DNA of 64,000 bases from Sva-07 sp963728195. Its GTDB lineage: Bacteria > Actinomycetota > Acidimicrobiia > Acidimicrobiales > Ilumatobacteraceae. The translations under genes were made by a program, and so were the position numbers. The stretch spans positions 1 to 64,000 of the forward strand of contig CAVSIX010000015.1 in the NCBI GenBank assembly GCA_963728195.1, written 5' to 3'. A model generated the notes under the pieces. The model ran no database searches and had not been told where the DNA came from. It was given only the letters and a program-made list of their open reading frames with translations. How positions within the stretch are numbered: position 1 is the stretch's first letter; every line of letters starts with the position of its first letter. Below, one piece after another: positions 63,015 through 64,000 of this stretch.

Positions 63015-63314
63015 TCAGGCTGCGTCGTCGGCGAGGTCGACGAGATCGGGGACGTCGTCGCCACCGACACCGACGTGCACGTCGACCTCGATGAAGATGC
63101 ACTCACCCGGGCACAGTTCCGCGGCGTGGATCGCGTCGCCGACGTTGCGCTCGCTGACCCAGGCCAAGCTCCCCGATCCACCCGGATCGTTGAGCACCTC
63201 GCCACCCTCGGCGACATAGGCGATGCCGTCCTCGAGCTGCACGAACACGTCGGGACAGTGGTCGACGCACAGTCCATCGCCGGTGCAGAGGTCCTGGTCG
63301 ATCCACACTCGCAT
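63015..63314 (-). CDS. Small ferredoxin with Asp in the second ligand position
   Basis: The 99-residue protein has LCTGDGLCVDHCPDVF near the N-terminus and ELCPGECIFIEV near residue 75. The spacing matches C-x2-x-x2-C-x3-CP with Asp at the second ligand, so it likely carries a [3Fe-4S] or Asp-ligated [4Fe-4S] cluster. Such ferredoxins commonly deliver electrons to P450 enzymes. The tail beyond residue 85 is acidic, typical for docking. ATG 63314 lies back-to-back with the peptidase at 63357. Confidence 0.85.
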   Translation of the reverse strand: MRVWIDQDLCTGDGLCVDHCPDVFVQLEDGIAYVAEGGEVLNDPGGSGSLAWVSERNVGDAIHAAELCPGECIFIEVDVHVGVGGDDVPDLVDLADDAA

Positions 63315-63356
63315 GGTGACCGAACGGTACCGCTGGCTGTCTACATTGGCTCGACC

Positions 63357-64000
63357 GTGAGCGAACAAGCCGATCAGACATCCGACACACCGGCCACCAC
63401 GACACCGGCCGCCGCACCGACCGCCGACGTCGATGCACCGGTCGCACCCCGTCGACCGCACACCTGGCACCGCCCGACCGGCGACGTCGACGACCCGTAT
63501 GCGTGGATGCGCGACGTCGACGACCCCGACCTGCTCGCCCATCTCCGAGCGGAGAACGACGCCGCCGAGCGGTTTTTCGCACCGCACGCGGACACGATCG
63601 AGCAGATCTTCGGCGAGATCCGGTCGCGGGTGCAGGAGACCGACCTGTCGACACCGGTCGAGTTCGGTCCGTGGTGGTACGTCACCTCGACCGTCGAGGG
63701 GATGAGCTACCCGGTCCATCACCGCGGCCCGAGCGCTGAACTCGCGACCCGTGACGTCCTGCTCGACGAGAACGTCGAGTCGGAGGGCCACGAGTTCTTC
63801 GACCTCGGAGCGTTCGACGTGTCGATGGATCACCACCTCGTGGCCTGGTCGACCGACACCGCAGGCGACGAGCACTACACGCTGCGCTTGCGTGACCTCA
63901 CGACCGGCATCGACCTCGACGACCGGATCGAGGACACGTCCAACGCCGGTGTCGCCTGGTCACGCGACGGACAATGGGTGTTCTACGTGACCCCCGACGA
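63357..64000 (+). CDS. Prolyl oligopeptidase family protein (oligopeptidase B-like), 3' truncated by window end
   Basis: From GTG 63357 the frame is open to the window end (214 codons). After a Thr/Ala-rich start the S9A propeller begins: RRPHTWHRPTGDVDDPYAWM, VDDPDLLAHLRAENDAAERF and WWYVTSTVEGMSYPVHHRGP, then LLDENVESEGHEFFDLGAFD and HHLVAWSTDTAGDEHYTLRL. These are the N-terminal blocks of oligopeptidase B, which cleaves after basic residues. The catalytic domain lies outside the window. A TACATT box is 9 nt before the GTG. A divergent ferredoxin starts 42 bp away. Confidence 0.85.
   Translation, partial: MSEQADQTSDTPATTTPAAAPTADVDAPVAPRRPHTWHRPTGDVDDPYAWMRDVDDPDLLAHLRAENDAAERFFAPHADTIEQIFGEIRSRVQETDLSTPVEFGPWWYVTSTVEGMSYPVHHRGPSAELATRDVLLDENVESEGHEFFDLGAFDVSMDHHLVAWSTDTAGDEHYTLRLRDLTTGIDLDDRIEDTSNAGVAWSRDGQWVFYVTPD

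Overview
The window reads as a high-GC actinobacterial chromosome segment, most likely class Acidimicrobiia (Ilumatobacter-like). This is inferred from gene content: secreted proteins with a repeated xxVDTR/LDTR domain, a sufR-sufBCDT cluster with SufU-type scaffold, a mycothiol-dependent-isomerase-family protein and actinobacterial small proteins. No database search was possible, so the placement is an inference.

Layout. 0.1-2.8 kb: a putative DNA glycosylase and a secreted VDTR-repeat protein. 2.9-7.5 kb: a translationally coupled minus-strand glycosyltransferase operon. 7.7-10.2 kb: two methyltransferases and a 2OG-Fe(II) oxygenase. 10.2-19.6 kb: a minus-strand polysaccharide synthesis/export operon (polyprenol-phosphate GT, GT2-membrane fusion, Wzt/Wzm-type ABC exporter, GT, HAD protein). 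19.7-29.2 kb: further polysaccharide-locus genes (membrane proteins, methyltransferases, GT2, an IS21 IstB remnant), nearly all broken by frameshifts and in one case by an in-frame amber codon. 29.1-32.2 kb: GMC oxidoreductase with a Tat lipoprotein, and an alpha/beta hydrolase. 32.2-34.8 kb: a secreted metzincin-like protease with three VDTR repeats. 35.3-40.8 kb: small metabolic genes, an acyl-CoA dehydrogenase and a VapBC-type toxin-antitoxin pair split by palindromic repeats. 40.9-50.7 kb: a xylose locus (xylF-xylH-xylG, a ROK repressor, xylA) into which a vanadium haloperoxidase/CRTAC pair is inserted. 50.9-59.97 kb: Fe-S assembly (sufS-sufU, and sufR divergent from sufB-C-D-T) with a membrane protein and a YbaK-type protein between. 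60-64 kb: MFS transporter, a small Cys protein, a frameshifted Tat-exported VDTR protein, a ferredoxin and the start of an S9 oligopeptidase.

Intergenic DNA is rich in short palindromic repeats. At least six sequence families are present, two of them in four copies spread across the window. Many start codons lie 6-8 nt after a TAnnnT box, which suggests widespread leaderless transcription. The main open question is whether the frameshift-dense stretch (about 18.8-29.2 kb, plus 14.9 and 62 kb) is real gene decay in an acquired glycan locus or sequence error.
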